Below are positions 1 to 8,584 of a DNA stretch of 22,023 bases, piece by piece. The notes beneath the pieces are model-generated. The model saw only the letters and a program-made list of their open reading frames with translations, was not told where the DNA came from and searched no databases. The stretch spans positions 1 through 22,023 of the forward strand of contig JAFADM010000576.1 of the NCBI GenBank assembly GCA_023424865.1, given 5' to 3'. Position numbers and translations under genes: made by a program. The stretch's first letter is position 1. The number at the start of each line of letters is the position of its first letter. This DNA comes from Bacillota bacterium. GTDB taxonomy: Bacteria; Bacillota_A; Clostridia; DSM-8532.

Positions 1-1477
1 TCTCCGTTTTTATAAGCCGTTTCTTTAAAGCCATAAGACGGTAATATATTTCCCTTGGGGTTTCATCCTCGTAGAGGAAAGCACCGTTTCCGGAGAAGGA
101 GGGTTCAATGAAATCCCACCAGGTGAGGGCTTTTATCTCGGGCCGGGCGGCTGCCAGGGTATAGAACTGCTCCATCCAGTCGGCCTGGGTGCGCTCGTTC
201 CAGCCTCCATGCCAGGTGCCTTCCGACATGGAAAGCTGTGACCAGTTGCTGCCTGAGCTTCCGCCCGCGTTTCGGGTTCCGCCGTTAACTCCCATTTCGG
301 TAATGTGTACCGGCTTGCCGAGAGAAGCAAACACGGACAGCATCCTGTCCACCGCAATCATGTCACGGGCAGGGAAGTAAAGCTGTATACCCACCACATC
401 AAACTGAACATCCGCCTCCAAAAGCGCACGGAAATAGGAGAGAGGAGAACGTATGCGCTCCGGCAGGGAGCCGTAGCAGACATACCTTCCAGCTACATAT
501 TCGGCAAAGGGCAGACAGATATTCACAATCGCAGTGGCGTTGCTGTCGGACTCACGGAGAGTGTCGCAGCAGGTGCGGGTTAAATCGATAAGCTGGGATT
601 GGTCAAGCTTGAAGCAATTTGCCCAGTCATGAGCTTCATTCATGGCATCCCACACACCGATGCGCCCCTTATAGGTTTCCACATGATGGCGGGCGATCTC
701 ACGGGCGCTCTGCTTTAACTCCTCATAGGGCTGATTGAAAAGCCACGCCGGATTTACGCTTTCATGGCCAAACCACAGAGGATGCCCCTTGGCTTTAATG
801 TTTTTGCTTTCCAGAAAGTCCAGAGCATTGTCAATATAGGAATAGGTGTATTTGCCCTTTTCCGGTACGGTGCGGCCGGGATAAAAGGGCAGGGTGGCAA
901 AATCAAAGGCTTCCGCGAAAAGCTTGGCGTACCGTGCACCCGGAGAGGTGTATTTGAAGAAATTGCAGCCTGTGAGAAGGTCGCTTCTGGGGTTGGCATA
1001 GGCCTTTTGCCTGGCGGATTCGAATAAGGCAGCCTCCGCTGCGTAAATGGCATGAGAAAGGGCATAGAGCCGGTTTTCAGGTGTGCTTGCGCCTCTGTTG
1101 GCCAAGTGGGCGAAGCCTTCAGCCGCATCCAGATGTCCCTGGGCTTCGGCAGAGAGAACAATACCCTTGCTTCGTTCCTTGGCTTCACGTACATACGTGC
1201 GAATCGCCTCCGATACGAAATCCACAAAATCTCCCGTATAGCCGCTGCCTTCATTGTCGGCCATAACCCATATGTTTCCATATAATGGCAGGTTCATTTT
1301 TGCGTGTATCATGTAGGGGAAGCGAGTAACCCCAAGCTCCACCGTGCCGTCAGGTAACAGGCGCTGTCTTCGTTCATCGGGTTCAAATTCCAAATCACTT
1401 GCGTAAACCGATTCAAGAACAGGTTTGGGCATGGCAGCTCCACCCGGGCCGTCAAGCCGTACGTGTATCCACTTCAT
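1..1477 (-). CDS. GH10-family glycoside hydrolase (endo-xylanase-like), intracellular, C-terminus cut off
   Basis: The leftward frame is open from the ATG at 1477 to the window edge (492 residues seen, no stop). The start has a GGAGG ribosome site about 7 bases upstream. The second half carries the GH10 barrel signatures: GHPLWFGHES (231-240), VWDAMNEA (275-282) with the predicted acid/base Glu281, GIQLYF (363-368), HITEMG (391-396) with the predicted nucleophile Glu394, and LTWWDF (451-456). The first 165 or so residues are not part of the barrel and include a helical stretch leading into LLTGCNFFKY, an arrangement I recall from a subgroup of GH10-like proteins. There is no signal peptide, so it should act in the cytoplasm on imported oligosaccharides. 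GH10 enzymes usually cut beta-1,4-xylan chains, and intracellular GH10 genes beside LplB/YtcP importers are known from aldouronate utilisation in Paenibacillus. The exact substrate is inference. Confidence 0.88.
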   Translation of the reverse strand, partial: MKWIHVRLDGPGGAAMPKPVLESVYASDLEFEPDERRQRLLPDGTVELGVTRFPYMIHAKMNLPLYGNIWVMADNEGSGYTGDFVDFVSEAIRTYVREAKERSKGIVLSAEAQGHLDAAEGFAHLANRGASTPENRLYALSHAIYAAEAALFESARQKAYANPRSDLLTGCNFFKYTSPGARYAKLFAEAFDFATLPFYPGRTVPEKGKYTYSYIDNALDFLESKNIKAKGHPLWFGHESVNPAWLFNQPYEELKQSAREIARHHVETYKGRIGVWDAMNEAHDWANCFKLDQSQLIDLTRTCCDTLRESDSNATAIVNICLPFAEYVAGRYVCYGSLPERIRSPLSYFRALLEADVQFDVVGIQLYFPARDMIAVDRMLSVFASLGKPVHITEMGVNGGTRNAGGSSGSNWSQLSMSEGTWHGGWNERTQADWMEQFYTLAAARPEIKALTWWDFIEPSFSGNGAFLYEDETPREIYYRLMALKKRLIKTE

Positions 1478-1626
1478 TTTTTGTCCTCCGTTTTTGCAGT
1501 GGAAGCATCGTTGCATTCCTTTAATTGACAGTTCTTTGCGTAAGCAAATCTGGCTACAAAGGAGGGGGTTCGATGCCCCCGAGCTTTTGATTGATTTGGC
1601 TGTACAAGCCTCCTATTAACAGTAGC
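1478..1626 (-). promoter_or_regulatory. Structured 5' leader of the GH10 gene
   Basis: If transcription starts near 1621, the GH10 mRNA has a leader of about 145 bases. Four small inverted repeats lie in it: GGCT/AGCC at 1598-1610, GGGGG/CCCCC with a 7-base loop at 1564-1580, TTTGC/GCAAA with a 4-base loop at 1535-1548, and GGAA-GCA/TGC-TTCC at 1501-1519. On the mRNA strand a CCTCCT segment (about 1560-1565) could pair with AGGAGG at the 5' end or with the ribosome site in front of the start codon. No known riboswitch class was recognised, and regulation by this leader is inference. Confidence 0.3.
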
Positions 1627-1655
1627 ATTATAGCAAAAAGCTTTCATTGACGAAA
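1627..1655 (-). promoter_or_regulatory. Probable promoter of the GH10 gene
   Basis: On the minus strand a perfect -10 TATAAT (1632-1627) is preceded after 17 bases by a poor -35, TTTCGT (1655-1650). A good -10 with a weak -35 is usual for promoters that need an activator. The proximal copy of a direct repeat (1651-1675) covers the -35, where AraC-type activators commonly bind. Start-site position is inferred. Confidence 0.5.
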
Positions 1656-1717
1656 TGCGCAAAAATTTTGACTATCACCGGTATGACTTATGCGAAATAG
1701 CCAAAAATATTGACGAT
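1651..1717. repeat. Direct repeat pair, likely AraC-type regulator sites
   Basis: Two 25-base copies, 1651-1675 and 1693-1717, agree at 20 positions. The shared core is CGAAAT-N3-CAAAAAT-N-TTGAC-N-AT. They are 42 bases apart, close to four helical turns, so both face the same side of the DNA. They lie between the divergent GH10 gene and importer operon, beside the GH10 -35. Binding by the regulator at 5782-8031 is an inference. Confidence 0.5.
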
Positions 1718-1937
1718 TTTCACCCAATCCATCCCATGGTATGCTCATTACAGACTTAAGAACCGTTTCAAGCAATCCCAGAGTCAGTTACAGGGTTTTT
1801 AAATTCCTATTAACAGAGATTCTGAAAGGTTCGTATTAAAAACTCTGGCCCGGGACATTTGACAACGAATAACTTGTTTTTTATTGATGATTCTCAGCTA
1901 TAAGGTACTAAGACAGAAAAGAGAGGATGAACAATTA
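1718..1937 (+). promoter_or_regulatory. Upstream region of importer operon 1 with a possible promoter
   Basis: This is the right half of the 460-base gene-free stretch between the divergent genes. A perfect -35 TTGACA at 1859-1864 is followed after 17 bases by a poor -10, TATTGA (1882-1887). A 12-base sequence TCCTATTAACAG occurs at 1805-1816 and again at 1611-1622. No further gene or RNA was found here. Confidence 0.3.
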
Positions 1938-2915
1938 ATGGGTTTGGAATGGAACAGAGCGCCTGCCGCTGTGAAAACGGCTGCAGTGGGACGCAGACCG
2001 GTAAGCCTGGGACAAAAAGCGGGGCGCGCCGTCAAAAGGGACTGGCAGCTTTATATACTGCTTCTGCCTGCCGTGGTATTCTTTTTAATATTTGCTTACC
2101 TTCCGTTATACGGCATACAAATTGCGTTCAGGGACTACAAGGCCGTCTTCGGCATTACTGGAAGCGCCTGGGTGGGACTTAAGCATTTTGTCGATTTCTT
2201 TAACGCCTATTATTTTCAGCGCCTTTTAGCCAATACCTTTTTATTGAACTTTTTTGGACTTCTCTGGAGCTTTCCTATTCCCATCATACTGGCTATTCTC
2301 CTGAACCAGTTTGAGTCGCCACGATTTAAGAAATTGACTCAAACCGTGATTTACATACCTCATTTTATTTCGACCGTGGTTATGGCCGGTATCCTTTACC
2401 TTTTTCTATCTCCTTCCAGCGGTATAGTAAATACCCTGATGGTAGCGCTGGGTGGCAAATCCATTAATTTTATGATTGAACCGGGGTGGTTCCGAACCCT
2501 GTTCATATCGTCGGATATCTGGCAGCATGCAGGCTGGAATACCATCCTCTATATTGCCACCCTAACGGGCATTGATCCGGGAATTTATGAGGCGGCCACC
2601 ATCGACGGAGCCACAAAAATGCAGAAGATCCGCCATATCGATATACCCCATCTTGTACCCATTGCGGTGATGATGCTTATTTTAAGCTGCGGCAGCCTTC
2701 TTGTGTCAAACACGGACAAGGCGCTTTTAATGCAAACAGCCGGCAACATGGCAACTTCCGATATTATTGGCGTCTATGTGTATGAAATGGGTCTTGGAAG
2801 AGCCCAGTTCTCCTACACTACGGCCATTGGCCTTAGCATAAACCTCATTAACTTTATAACCATATTAAGCGTCAACTGGGTGTCCAAGCGCGTCAGTGAA
2901 ACCAGCTTGTTTTAG
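1938..2915 (+). CDS. lplB: ABC sugar transporter permease, LplB type (cassette 1)
   Basis: A 325-residue integral membrane protein of the carbohydrate-uptake type 1 (oligosaccharide) importer family. After a charged N-terminus the first membrane segment (about 36-56) runs through LLLPAVVFFLIFAYLPLYG. The cytoplasmic EAA loop that docks the ATPase is YEAATIDGATKMQKIRHIDI at about 217-236. The start at 1938 was chosen because GAGAGGA lies 10-17 bases upstream. A longer in-frame TTG start at 1884 has no ribosome site and falls inside the candidate -10. It is the first gene of the importer operon and is followed 11 bases later by the partner permease. It would move oligosaccharides delivered by the lipoprotein at 3930-5537. 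Its ATPase is not in the window. Confidence 0.92.
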   Translation: MGLEWNRAPAAVKTAAVGRRPVSLGQKAGRAVKRDWQLYILLLPAVVFFLIFAYLPLYGIQIAFRDYKAVFGITGSAWVGLKHFVDFFNAYYFQRLLANTFLLNFFGLLWSFPIPIILAILLNQFESPRFKKLTQTVIYIPHFISTVVMAGILYLFLSPSSGIVNTLMVALGGKSINFMIEPGWFRTLFISSDIWQHAGWNTILYIATLTGIDPGIYEAATIDGATKMQKIRHIDIPHLVPIAVMMLILSCGSLLVSNTDKALLMQTAGNMATSDIIGVYVYEMGLGRAQFSYTTAIGLSINLINFITILSVNWVSKRVSETSLF

Positions 2916-2926
2916 GAGGACGAGGC

Positions 2927-3856
2927 ATGAAAGTAAGAAGCATTAAAAAATCCCCTATGAGGAAAAGCGTGGGAGATGCCCTGTTCGATTCCATCAATAT
3001 GGTTATCTGGGTAGTTATTCTGTTTATCACGCTGTACCCGCTTTGGTTTATCATTATTGCCTCCGTTTCGGAGCCTAATGCGGTTATTAACGGAAAAGTC
3101 CTGTTCTGGCCCACAGACTTTTCACTCATAGGCTATCAGGCGGTATTCCAGCATAAGGAGCTTTTGCGTTCCTATATGAATTCTCTTTTCTATACGGTAG
3201 CAGGAACTGCCCTTAGTGTTTTTGTTACCATGATGGCGGCCTATGCGCTTTCAAGAAAATTTGCAGGCAAGAAATTCTTTAATTTTATATTTGTTTTTAC
3301 CATGTTTTTTACCGGAGGCCTCATTCCCCAGTTCATTATGAATCAGCGACTGGGCCTTCATGATACCGTCCTTTTAATGATTATCATCAACTGCGTATCG
3401 GTGTGGAACCTTATGGTAGCCAGAACCTATATTTCAATGAACGTTCCTAATGAATTGTATGAAGCGGCAGTAATGGACGGGGCCAGCCACTTTACCTATT
3501 TCTTCCGAATTATTCTGCCTCTTTCGGGTATGATCATTGCCGTACTCTGTGTTTATTACGGTGTAGCCCGATGGAACGACTATTTCACAGCTCTGGTGTA
3601 TATAAGAGACAGGTCCAAGCTTCCACTGCAAACCGTTCTGAGGGAAATTATCGCAACCCTAACCACCAGTACCTCGTCGGAAGCCTTCTTTTCCGCTTAC
3701 GGTGAAAACGCCAAGGGCATGACCGACGCCATACGCAAGGCGGCGGTTGCCAAATACTGTACCATTGTCATATCCACCGGCCCTGCCGTCATCCTGTACC
3801 TTTTCATGCAGAAGTACTTTGTAAAGGGTATTATGATAGGCTCTTTGAAGGGTTAA
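2927..3856 (+). CDS. ytcP: ABC sugar transporter permease, YtcP type (cassette 1)
   Basis: A 309-residue membrane protein, the second half of the heterodimeric import channel. An AGGAGG site 7 bases before the ATG fixes the start. The N-terminal segment LFITLYPLWFIIIASVSEP is characteristic of the YtcP/LplC permeases, and the ATPase-docking EAA loop is YEAAVMDGASHFTYFFRIIL at about 178-197. The C-terminus ends in KYFVKGIMIGSLKG, very like the ending of the second YtcP-type permease in this window (HFTKGVLVGGIKG). It lies 11 bases after the LplB-type gene and 73 bases before the lipoprotein gene, so the three are almost certainly cotranscribed. Confidence 0.92.
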   Translation: MKVRSIKKSPMRKSVGDALFDSINMVIWVVILFITLYPLWFIIIASVSEPNAVINGKVLFWPTDFSLIGYQAVFQHKELLRSYMNSLFYTVAGTALSVFVTMMAAYALSRKFAGKKFFNFIFVFTMFFTGGLIPQFIMNQRLGLHDTVLLMIIINCVSVWNLMVARTYISMNVPNELYEAAVMDGASHFTYFFRIILPLSGMIIAVLCVYYGVARWNDYFTALVYIRDRSKLPLQTVLREIIATLTTSTSSEAFFSAYGENAKGMTDAIRKAAVAKYCTIVISTGPAVILYLFMQKYFVKGIMIGSLKG

Positions 3857-3882
3857 AAGGAACCTGGCAAAAATATGTTTCT

Positions 3883-3899
3883 AGCCGCCACCGGCGGTT
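3883..3899 (+). other. Hairpin between permease and binding-protein genes
   Basis: CCGCC-ACC-GGCGG with two further flanking pairs (one G-U) makes a compact GC-rich stem-loop in the 73-base gap before the lipoprotein gene. It has no T-run, so it is unlikely to end transcription completely. Such hairpins often stabilise mRNA ends so that binding proteins are made in excess over permeases. That role is inference. Confidence 0.4.
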
Positions 3900-3929
3900 T
3901 GAATAAAAATGAGAGAAGGAGTTGGATCT

Positions 3930-5537
3930 ATGAAAAGAATCATTCTGCTTCTGCTGGCTTTTGTTATGCTGGCTACAGCCTGCGGAGCGCCTGCCAACAC
4001 AGCGCAGGAAACACCCAAGGCAACCCAGTCCGCATCACCTACAACCACACAGGGAGGAACAGGAGAGAAAATTACAATACGCGCCTTTCAGTATGTACTT
4101 GAAAATCAGCAGGTGGATTTTGACAACCTGTGGTTTTACAAGGAACTTGAAGAGAAAACCAATGTGAAGGTTGAGTGGGAGCTGGTTAAGGACGGGGATT
4201 GGAAAACCCGGCTGAACCTTATGTTTGCTTCCTCCGACTGGCCGGATGTCATTATCCGCGGAGACGTTGACATTGAGGAATACGGAGTAACTCAAGGCAT
4301 TCTTCTTCCTTTGGACGAATACCTGGAATCCAATATGCCCAATTACTACAGCCGTCTTGGCATGAATGATGCCAATGCCTCCATTCCGGCTTCCGACGGC
4401 AAGACCTATTTTGTCGGCAACCTGACGGCTCAAAATGTCAATCACGACGGCAATCACTACATCAATAAAACCTGGCTTGACAACCTTGGGCTGGAAATTC
4501 CCAAAACCATCGATGAGCTGACAACGGTCCTTCGGGCTTTCCGTGACGGAGACCCCAATAAAAACAGTCAAAAGGATGAAATTCCTTTCTCAGCTGCGGA
4601 TCTTATTCACCAAACCCAGGGCGTTTATACCCATTTTGCTAATTTCAGCGTACCTTTGCAGCGCTTTGTGTATGCGGCCATCGACGATAATAACAAAGTG
4701 GTGTTCCCCGGTTACATGGAGGGCTTCCGTGAGGCCTGCGAATGGCTGAACCTTTGCTACAGCGAGGGCCTTCTGGACGCCGAAGCCATCACTCAGGACT
4801 CCAATGTCTGGGGTGCTAAAATGAACGCCGGTCAGGTGGGCTACACCACTTACCTCCGTCTTAAGAATACCGCTCTTCAAGCCGAAATCGCCGAGCAGTA
4901 TGTATCTATTATTCCTCCTGCCAGCGAATTTGGCGTATCGGTTCCCCAAATCCTGGAGGTTCCCGGCTTTGGTGCCGCTTTAACAGTAGCCAACAAGCAC
5001 ATTCCGGAAACACTCCAGTGGCTGGATGCCCAGTTTGAAACCGAGACCATGATGGTTTCCGCCAACGGTCCCATTAAAGAGGGCGGCCCAGTTGACCCCA
5101 CCATGTTCATTAACGCCAACGGAAAGTATGAAATAAAATATGTTCCGGAGAATAACGGCCTCTACGAGTATGTACCGGTGTATCACGGCCAGTTCTTCGC
5201 TCCCGGCGACTACTACTTTGACATTTACGAAATGCCGCCTCACCGCGTGGAACGCTATGAATCCAGTAAAGCCTATGCTGAGGCCGGTGTACTTGAGAAA
5301 AACTCTTTCTATTACCTGTACCGGCTCTCAAAGATGAGCAGTGAGGATGCCCTGGAAGCTACCCGGTTGTTTAATGAAATAGAGAAGTTCATGAAAGAAT
5401 CCATCGCCAATTTCATAACCAACGGAGTGACAGACAGCAGCTGGAATAAATTCCTTGAAACGGCAAAATCCGTAGGTGCGGATCGTTACGTGGAGCTTTA
5501 TCAGAAAGCTTATGACAATTATCTTGCCAATCAATAA
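3930..5537 (+). CDS. Extracellular solute-binding lipoprotein, LipO/YtcQ type (cassette 1)
   Basis: A 535-residue binding protein for an oligosaccharide importer. The start at 3930 has AAGGAG about 8 bases upstream; the in-frame ATG at 3909 has none. The signal peptide MKRIILLLLAFVMLATAC ends in a lipobox with the acylated Cys18, followed by a Thr/Ser/Pro-rich linker to about residue 45. The mature part begins with a strand like those of family 1 binding proteins (ITIRAFQYV) and contains YKELEEKTNVKVEWELV and LMFASSDWPDVIIRGD, typical of the long LipO/LplA group. The ligand cannot be read from sequence. The GH10 neighbour suggests xylan-derived oligosaccharides. A terminator follows, so it is probably the last gene of the importer transcript. 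Confidence 0.93.
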   Translation: MKRIILLLLAFVMLATACGAPANTAQETPKATQSASPTTTQGGTGEKITIRAFQYVLENQQVDFDNLWFYKELEEKTNVKVEWELVKDGDWKTRLNLMFASSDWPDVIIRGDVDIEEYGVTQGILLPLDEYLESNMPNYYSRLGMNDANASIPASDGKTYFVGNLTAQNVNHDGNHYINKTWLDNLGLEIPKTIDELTTVLRAFRDGDPNKNSQKDEIPFSAADLIHQTQGVYTHFANFSVPLQRFVYAAIDDNNKVVFPGYMEGFREACEWLNLCYSEGLLDAEAITQDSNVWGAKMNAGQVGYTTYLRLKNTALQAEIAEQYVSIIPPASEFGVSVPQILEVPGFGAALTVANKHIPETLQWLDAQFETETMMVSANGPIKEGGPVDPTMFINANGKYEIKYVPENNGLYEYVPVYHGQFFAPGDYYFDIYEMPPHRVERYESSKAYAEAGVLEKNSFYYLYRLSKMSSEDALEATRLFNEIEKFMKESIANFITNGVTDSSWNKFLETAKSVGADRYVELYQKAYDNYLANQ

Positions 5538-5621
5538 ATCCTTGTGATAAAATACAAATAGAAACATAGTAATTAGTTTTAATTTGTATAATTTAACATA
5601 TTTCATGTTTGATGTAAATTC

Positions 5622-5660
5622 AAACCGCAGCACATAAGTCTGTGTTGCGGTTTATTTTAC
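5622..5660 (+). terminator. Rho-independent-like terminator after importer operon 1
   Basis: Arms AAACCGCAGCACA (5622-5634) and TGTGTTGCGGTTT (5641-5653) form a 13-pair stem with one G-U pair and a 6-base loop, followed by ATTTTAC. The hairpin lies 84 bases past the lipoprotein stop and separates the importer genes from the regulator gene, which may therefore be transcribed separately or by read-through. Confidence 0.7.
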
Positions 5661-5781
5661 GTCAATCCCTATATAGCCGGATAAAGGCCAATAATAAGAG
5701 CCAACGTGATGAATTATACAATGATTTACGGAGGAAAAACAGACTCCGGAATAAGTAAATGCTACAGGGGTGAACGCCGTC

Positions 5782-8031
5782 ATGAAAAGGGTTATTTTCC
5801 GCTCTATTTTGTTGAGGTATATCATTTCCTATGCTATCATTATGGCCTTACTGTTTTTGGGAGTTGGCATCTATGTCAGTAATCAATTTTCAGCAACTAT
5901 TCGGGCCAATATTGCGGAAGAAAACATCAACCGGCTCAGTGCCCTACGCATGCAGCATGAGGAAAAGCTTGCATCCCTTTTCAGCATCGGCAACCAGATG
6001 AGCCTGTCACCTTATATTTCTCCCTTTAAGCTCAAAGAAACGCCTATGAAGGCCTATCATTTGAAGCAGCAGCTGGCTTCCTACACTGCCGCCAACGATT
6101 TTTACGATCAGATGTATCTTATATTCCATGAAGATAATTACCTGTACTCCTCAGGGACTTCTGTTTCTCTTGAAATGTTTACGGAAAAGCTTATGAACTA
6201 TGAGCATGTGCCGGCAGCCACCCTCAATGATCTTTTGCGACAGCAGGACGGGGAGGTAAGTGTTTTACCGGGCCAGTACATTAAAAGCTCTTTAATAAGC
6301 GAAACCAATAAGCAGGCTGTCACTTTTATTCTTCCTCTTCGTCTTGACGGGCGCTTCAGTATCGGAAATGCCCTGTTTCTAATTCCGGACAGCTCCTACC
6401 AGAGGATGTTTGCCGAAGAAATTACTCAGATGCGCAATCTGTATTTCTTTTATGGACAGGACCTTATTGCAGCCAGCCGACGTTTGTCGGTTTCCGATGA
6501 AGCTGTACAGGCTGCCCTTGCCGAATCGGAGGGCTTGCCGGTGCGGGATTTTACCGTGGATGGCGTAAAGTATCTGCTTTTCATACAGAAGGGCAGTCTT
6601 TTGGATATGCGCTATGTTTCCCTAATCCCTCAGGAAACGGTTCAGGTAAAAACAACCCGTTCCCACGTGGCCTTAGGTCTTTTCCTTCTCATGCTCAGCA
6701 TCCCATGCACCCTGCTGACGGTTTACTTTGCCCGTCGGCATGTCAAGCCCATACGTGAACTGCAAAAAAGCATGGGAGAGGTCACTCCGTCTCCCGATGG
6801 CTTTACCGCCATAAAAAGCGGCATCGAGTCATTGATGGGGCAGAACAGAGCCTTGCACAGCCGTCTGGATGAAGGCATGGCCGCTTTCCGGGCCGATTTT
6901 GTGAAAAATTTTATTAAATGCCGTTATACCGGCAGGGATGAGGCTGTTAAAGCGGCTGCTCACCTGGGGCTTGCCATCGACCGGAATTATTATTGTATAG
7001 CGCTTATGGCCGCCGTTTCACGGGACCGTCATACCTTTGACACCTTATATGCTCTCATTGAAGGCAAGGGAGAGGTGGCTGGCTACGGAATGGAAATTGT
7101 GGACCAGGAGCAATACCTTTTCGCACTGTTTGCCGATTCTGAGGAGGCTTTGGCAGCCTGGGCTGAAAATGTCCGTTCCCTGCTGGCTTCTCTGGATGAG
7201 GAAGCCGTTATAGCAGTCAGCAAAAGCCATTCCGATTTTAAAAATGCTGCCGCCGCTTATCTGGAAGCAGGAACGGCCTACGATAACCGCTTTATTATGG
7301 GAAGCGAGCATGTGCTGCGCTTTTCCGATGTCAGCGCAGCGGCAACGGATGTGGAGCCCTTTTCCCGGGGATATCTGGACGGCTTTAGAAAAGCTCTCCA
7401 CGCCGGTGACGCCCGCTCCTTAAATGACAGGATTAACGAGCTGTTTCAAATTCTCCAGGATAAGAAATTTTCACTGTTTGCTTTCAGGGTGATTTACAAT
7501 GACATCATTGGAATGCTGCTGAACAAGTATTTGAGCTATGAGGACACTTCCTCCGAATCCCTTCGGTATTATGATGTGTTTGAGCTTTCCAGGTGCAGGC
7601 GTGTGACGGATTTGCTGGAAATATTAAGGAGCCTGTGCGCGGACATCCTTGCCAAGGAGGAACAGAATGCGCCAAGGGAACAGTCCATCAGCAGAAAGGT
7701 CATGGACTATATCCGTGAGCATTTCACCGAACCTGAGCTCTCCATGGGAGTTGTAGCCGAAAGCTGCGGCATTAGCGCGGCTCGCCTCTCTCTGGAATTC
7801 AAGGAGCAAATCGGGGTCCACCCTTCGGACTATTTGCTACTTATGCGTTTAGAGAAGGCCAAAGAGCTTTTAGCCGGAACCGAAATGCCTGTTCAGGATG
7901 TGAGTGTGTCGGTAGGGTATTATGATGTATCCGGCTTTATACGCCGGTTTAAACGGCATACCGCCGCCACGCCTGCCCAATACAGGCAATCGGTTCGAAG
8001 CAGGGGGGAAGAGACGGTTCAGGGTCTGTGA
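5782..8031 (+). CDS. Membrane-spanning AraC-family regulator, YesS/YtdP type (cassette 1)
   Basis: A 749-residue one-component regulator. Membrane segment 1 is at about 11-31 and segment 2 at about 295-316 (LGLFLLMLSIPCTLLTVYF), so residues 32-294 form an outside sensor region. The cytoplasmic part ends in an AraC-type double helix-turn-helix (about 635-740) with SMGVVAESCGISAARLS in the first unit and VGYYDVSGFIRRFKRH followed by TPAQYR in the second. There is no response-regulator receiver domain, so signal should pass directly through the membrane. The ATG at 5782 follows AGGGGTG by 10 bases and is preferred over the GTG at 5770. By position it should activate the importer at 1938 and the GH10 gene, which is an inference. 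The second regulator in this window has the same architecture. Confidence 0.9.
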   Translation: MKRVIFRSILLRYIISYAIIMALLFLGVGIYVSNQFSATIRANIAEENINRLSALRMQHEEKLASLFSIGNQMSLSPYISPFKLKETPMKAYHLKQQLASYTAANDFYDQMYLIFHEDNYLYSSGTSVSLEMFTEKLMNYEHVPAATLNDLLRQQDGEVSVLPGQYIKSSLISETNKQAVTFILPLRLDGRFSIGNALFLIPDSSYQRMFAEEITQMRNLYFFYGQDLIAASRRLSVSDEAVQAALAESEGLPVRDFTVDGVKYLLFIQKGSLLDMRYVSLIPQETVQVKTTRSHVALGLFLLMLSIPCTLLTVYFARRHVKPIRELQKSMGEVTPSPDGFTAIKSGIESLMGQNRALHSRLDEGMAAFRADFVKNFIKCRYTGRDEAVKAAAHLGLAIDRNYYCIALMAAVSRDRHTFDTLYALIEGKGEVAGYGMEIVDQEQYLFALFADSEEALAAWAENVRSLLASLDEEAVIAVSKSHSDFKNAAAAYLEAGTAYDNRFIMGSEHVLRFSDVSAAATDVEPFSRGYLDGFRKALHAGDARSLNDRINELFQILQDKKFSLFAFRVIYNDIIGMLLNKYLSYEDTSSESLRYYDVFELSRCRRVTDLLEILRSLCADILAKEEQNAPREQSISRKVMDYIREHFTEPELSMGVVAESCGISAARLSLEFKEQIGVHPSDYLLLMRLEKAKELLAGTEMPVQDVSVSVGYYDVSGFIRRFKRHTAATPAQYRQSVRSRGEETVQGL

Positions 8032-8200
8032 TGAACGTTTTGCCCGTAACTTCGTCAAATGGTATGTAAGGTTAATTGAGCTCCTTCCCTGTCCGGATGA
8101 AACGGAATTGGTTTTTGTTCAGCGGCGTTTTCCCTATGGGAAAAGGGCCTGAGAAGGGGTTTGACACCTTATAAAATACCTGGAAACGGGGGGAAGACAT

Positions 8201-8584
8201 ATGAAAAAAAGAAGCTTCAAGCTAGTGGGGATAAGCCTCGCCATACTGATGCTGATTATGGCGGCAGCGGTATTTACCGGCTGCGGTGAGGAAAAAACCC
8301 CGGAAATCAGAGGAGCCATTACGGAGCTCACCTATAATTCCCAGGGGAAGCTATCCAGCTTTCTGGTGGAGGGCAAGATTGAAAACGGCACCACACTGGA
8401 TAAAGCCTACACCTTCATTACCGATAAAACCCAGATTCTGGATAAATCGACAGGCAAAAAGCTTACCGTTGACGCGTTAATGGTAGAAAGCCTTGTGGAG
8501 GTGCTTTCCACAGGAACTATCCGGGACTCCTATCCTGCCCAGATAGATGCTTCTATTATATGGATTTTAGAGGATGGGGAGTAA
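8201..8584 (+). CDS. Small lipoprotein, function unknown
   Basis: A 127-residue protein with an export signal ending in the lipobox FTGC (Cys28), so it should be anchored outside the membrane. The start is preceded by GGGGGAAG. The mature part (about 100 residues) looks like a compact beta-rich domain. The ending VEVLSTGTIRDSYPAQIDAS reminds me of the DUF3221/YobA-like small lipoproteins, in which a similar G-x-I-x-x-S-x-P-A-Q segment occurs; this is a recollection, not a verified match. It lies 169 bases after the cassette 1 regulator with no clear promoter or terminator between them, and converges on the enzyme gene to its right with three bases between the stop codons. A direct role in glycan use is not shown. 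Confidence 0.8.
   Translation: MKKRSFKLVGISLAILMLIMAAAVFTGCGEEKTPEIRGAITELTYNSQGKLSSFLVEGKIENGTTLDKAYTFITDKTQILDKSTGKKLTVDALMVESLVEVLSTGTIRDSYPAQIDASIIWILEDGE

Noticed and set aside
754..1281. Leftward open frame of 175 codons
   Set aside because: It lies in another frame of the same strand within the GH10 gene, which has clear catalytic motifs.
1564..1580. T-arm-like stem-loop (GGGGG, loop TTCGATG, CCCCC) suggesting a tRNA or tRNA fragment
   Set aside because: No matching acceptor, D or anticodon arms are present upstream, and the 7 bases after the stem have no complement at the right distance. Treated as a hairpin in the GH10 leader.
1611..1816. 12-base direct repeat TCCTATTAACAG at 1611-1622 and 1805-1816
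   Set aside because: Short, AT-rich and 194 bases apart, with no transposase or site duplication; chance or a minor regulator site cannot be told apart.
5759..5773. Four-codon leader frame before the cassette 1 regulator
   Set aside because: The SD-like GGAGG is about 25 bases upstream, too far, and a frame this short has no supporting evidence.
8129..8145. TTTTCCC-TAT-GGGAAAA palindrome after the cassette 1 regulator
   Set aside because: The loop is only 3 bases and no T-run follows; not a credible terminator, and no promoter elements line up with it.
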